A DNA stretch of 64,000 bases from positions 3,348,001-3,412,000 of the forward strand of contig NC_005027.1 in NCBI RefSeq assembly GCF_000196115.1. Direction: 5' to 3'. Positions 63,701 to 64,000 of this stretch are shown piece by piece. Below the pieces are notes generated by a model. It was given only the letters and a program-made list of their open reading frames with translations. It did not search any database and had not been told where the DNA came from. Position numbers and translations under genes: made by a program. Source of the stretch: Rhodopirellula baltica SH 1 (GTDB taxonomy: Bacteria > Planctomycetota > Planctomycetia > Pirellulales > Pirellulaceae). Every line of letters begins with the position of its first letter. The first letter of the stretch is position 1.

Positions 63701-64000
63701 GATCGTGAATCGAACACTTACGCCATCGGTTTCAATGGAGCCGAAACGGTCATTCGACGCTCCGGCAACTCGCGTCCTTTTGAATCCATCGCAGTCACGA
63801 ATACGACCTACGCAGCATTGTCGATGCTCAACGGCGACGCCTTTGCAAAACGCTTCGGCGGCGAGTCAGGCGACGATCCTGACACGTTCGTTTTGACGAT
63901 CATTGGCAAGAATGACAGCGGCGAATCGGTCGGTGAAATCGAATTCCACCTTGCGGACTATCGAGCCGAGGACAGCTCGCTGGACTACGTCGTTGACGAA
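60788..64000 (+). CDS. Giant surface protein with DUF4465 domains and Calx-beta-like repeats (3' end outside window)
   Basis: GTG 60788 opens a frame without stop to the window end (1071 codons seen). RLAIENLESRQLLAAG is the planctomycete LExRxLL surface-protein N-terminus. Residues ~52-240 form a domain with DFAVFENSF...YVEVSSDGVNFVRF. A DUF4465 domain follows (about 245-468: GWSISKATDTG, FSNQYSAFTGEG, ITNTTYTALSM, FAKKFGGTSGTDPDFFEI, YFAVDDVVL). Calx-beta-like repeats (LTEGESATTLTLRR, LDEANPDQTITAIIRR, VTEGQSVRLSVTRPG) span about 470-895. A second DUF4465 (GFAISRGTDTTTPGFFNQYSA, AVTNTTYAALSM, FAKRFGGESGDDPDTF) starts near 898 and is cut. The switch upstream suggests B12 binding or uptake. 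Confidence 0.88.
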   Translation, partial: MNPFKSNRLARRHQLRLAIENLESRQLLAAGPYAPAANEVGSTAIDRESPAIVGWATGVAEYNAGDEVDAVWQDSSKALGPAEGQSGSIVSLGRSGTLTLTFDDPIRDGLGFDFAVFENSFSDTFLELGYVEVSSDGVNFVRFESDSRTDSAVPAFGSIDPTNLNNLAGKYRGGFGTPFDLQELRGSAGLDVTAITHVKLVDIFGDGSSLDGQGDPIYDPTPTVGSAGLDVDGVAVLHAKETGSATVDFESLGGTLGASNFSNQAPDGFAEDELLLNNDYDALYGSWQGWSISKATDTGTAGFSNQYSAFTGEGHDGSEAYAVGFYSEFAEAENRPTIQLDPEVGSQFDSLWITNTTYTALSMSEGDQFAKKFGGTSGTDPDFFEIDIHGLNAVGDSIGIVTVALADFRFANSADDFIVDEWVHVDLSSLQNAQALQFQVRSSDVGDFGINTPTYFAVDDVVLRRPQVALDLADTDLLESESMTGRVSRPTLDSSSPMTVSIASSDSSLVSLPAQITIPAGTDYAEFTISTINDDLAGPDRQISLTATADLQAPRIRELKVIDDDATGLAFSTNSIQLTEGESATTLTLRRNDLDISAPLAVTLSVTPESRLNYPASVSFPAGQREVPVTVSITDDAKYSPTQTTELVASADGRTDSVVAVELLDDDLRSLTATGPAASLDEANPDQTITAIIRRNDASLDDPMTVSLTNPNPSLLTLPSSIVIPSGFDSVEVTIGVLANEILNAGSNFTVVATHANATNAEFDVSVVDDEEPTFDLALLDSNGNTLDEVTEGQSVRLSVTRPGTIVDESITVTLSQSLDGRIDGPVELTIPAGTSSAEVTWIVQADQTLTGNLEWVIEASTPGYGTAKLEAVVLDSDSPSLTLTGPTELLSETNAISVGDFELLGQSLANDEFVNNAGPSGMFVDGELSIGNSFSNAFGFDSWSGFAISRGTDTTTPGFFNQYSAITGEGDRESNTYAIGFNGAETVIRRSGNSRPFESIAVTNTTYAALSMLNGDAFAKRFGGESGDDPDTFVLTIIGKNDSGESVGEIEFHLADYRAEDSSLDYVVDE

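Overview
The window looks like a chromosomal segment of a Rhodopirellula-like planctomycete. This rests on moderate GC content and on several planctomycete hallmarks: a DUF1552/DUF1592 pair with haem motifs, a DUF1559 pseudopilin, a giant surface protein with an N-terminal LExRxLL motif, FloA, a GYF_2 protein, a BatA/DUF58/von Willebrand operon, and many twin-arginine or Sec signal peptides. No phage, insertion sequence or CRISPR array was seen.

Layout. 1-2574: tail of an MnmE-like GTPase, a SAM methyltransferase with a THUMP-like end, and a zinc-ribbon/GYF_2 membrane protein. 2626-8905: an osmoregulated periplasmic glucan locus, with OpgH and a coupled small protein on the minus strand, and a GH144-type glucanase plus OpgG/OpgD on the plus strand. 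8942-17042: mostly minus-strand genes for a DUF2092-TlpA thioredoxin, an exported sugar isomerase-like protein, a rhomboid protease, a small protein, FloA, a YihY/BrkB protein and a 2-hydroxyacid dehydrogenase. 17320-22853: a TPR protein, two secreted proteins (one a PQQ-type beta-propeller) and a PAS-LuxR regulator. 22937-24455: tRNA-Leu(UAA) followed by a gene-poor stretch with one small hypothetical gene. 24456-28394: DUF3500, TruB, a UPF0104 membrane protein and ferredoxin on the minus strand. 28592-34257: an RlmI-type methyltransferase, an FHA protein, a possible distant BshC relative, the small bL36 gene and a GNAT/CelD-like protein. 34322-43665: fasciclin, a Gly/Arg-tailed Spy-like protein, DUF1552, DUF1592-type, AcpS, TrpS and a HEAT-like protein. 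44021-46469: two tandem trans-sulfuration enzymes. 46630-59384: five tightly coupled genes (DUF58, BatA, vWA, a 1932-residue coiled-coil protein and a squalene-cyclase-fold protein). 59545-64000: a cobalamin riboswitch followed by a DUF1559 pseudopilin and a very large surface protein with two DUF4465 domains, cut by the window end.

The most interesting system is the last one. A cobalamin aptamer with a recognisable B12 box, a P5-region core and a closing CCGATGC/GCATCGG helix precedes a two-gene unit coding for surface proteins rather than biosynthetic enzymes. The likely reading is a planctomycete vitamin B12 capture system. The periplasmic beta-1,2-glucan locus (synthase, OpgG and GH144 together), the MoxR-less BatA operon and an AcpS with altered catalytic residues are further points of interest.
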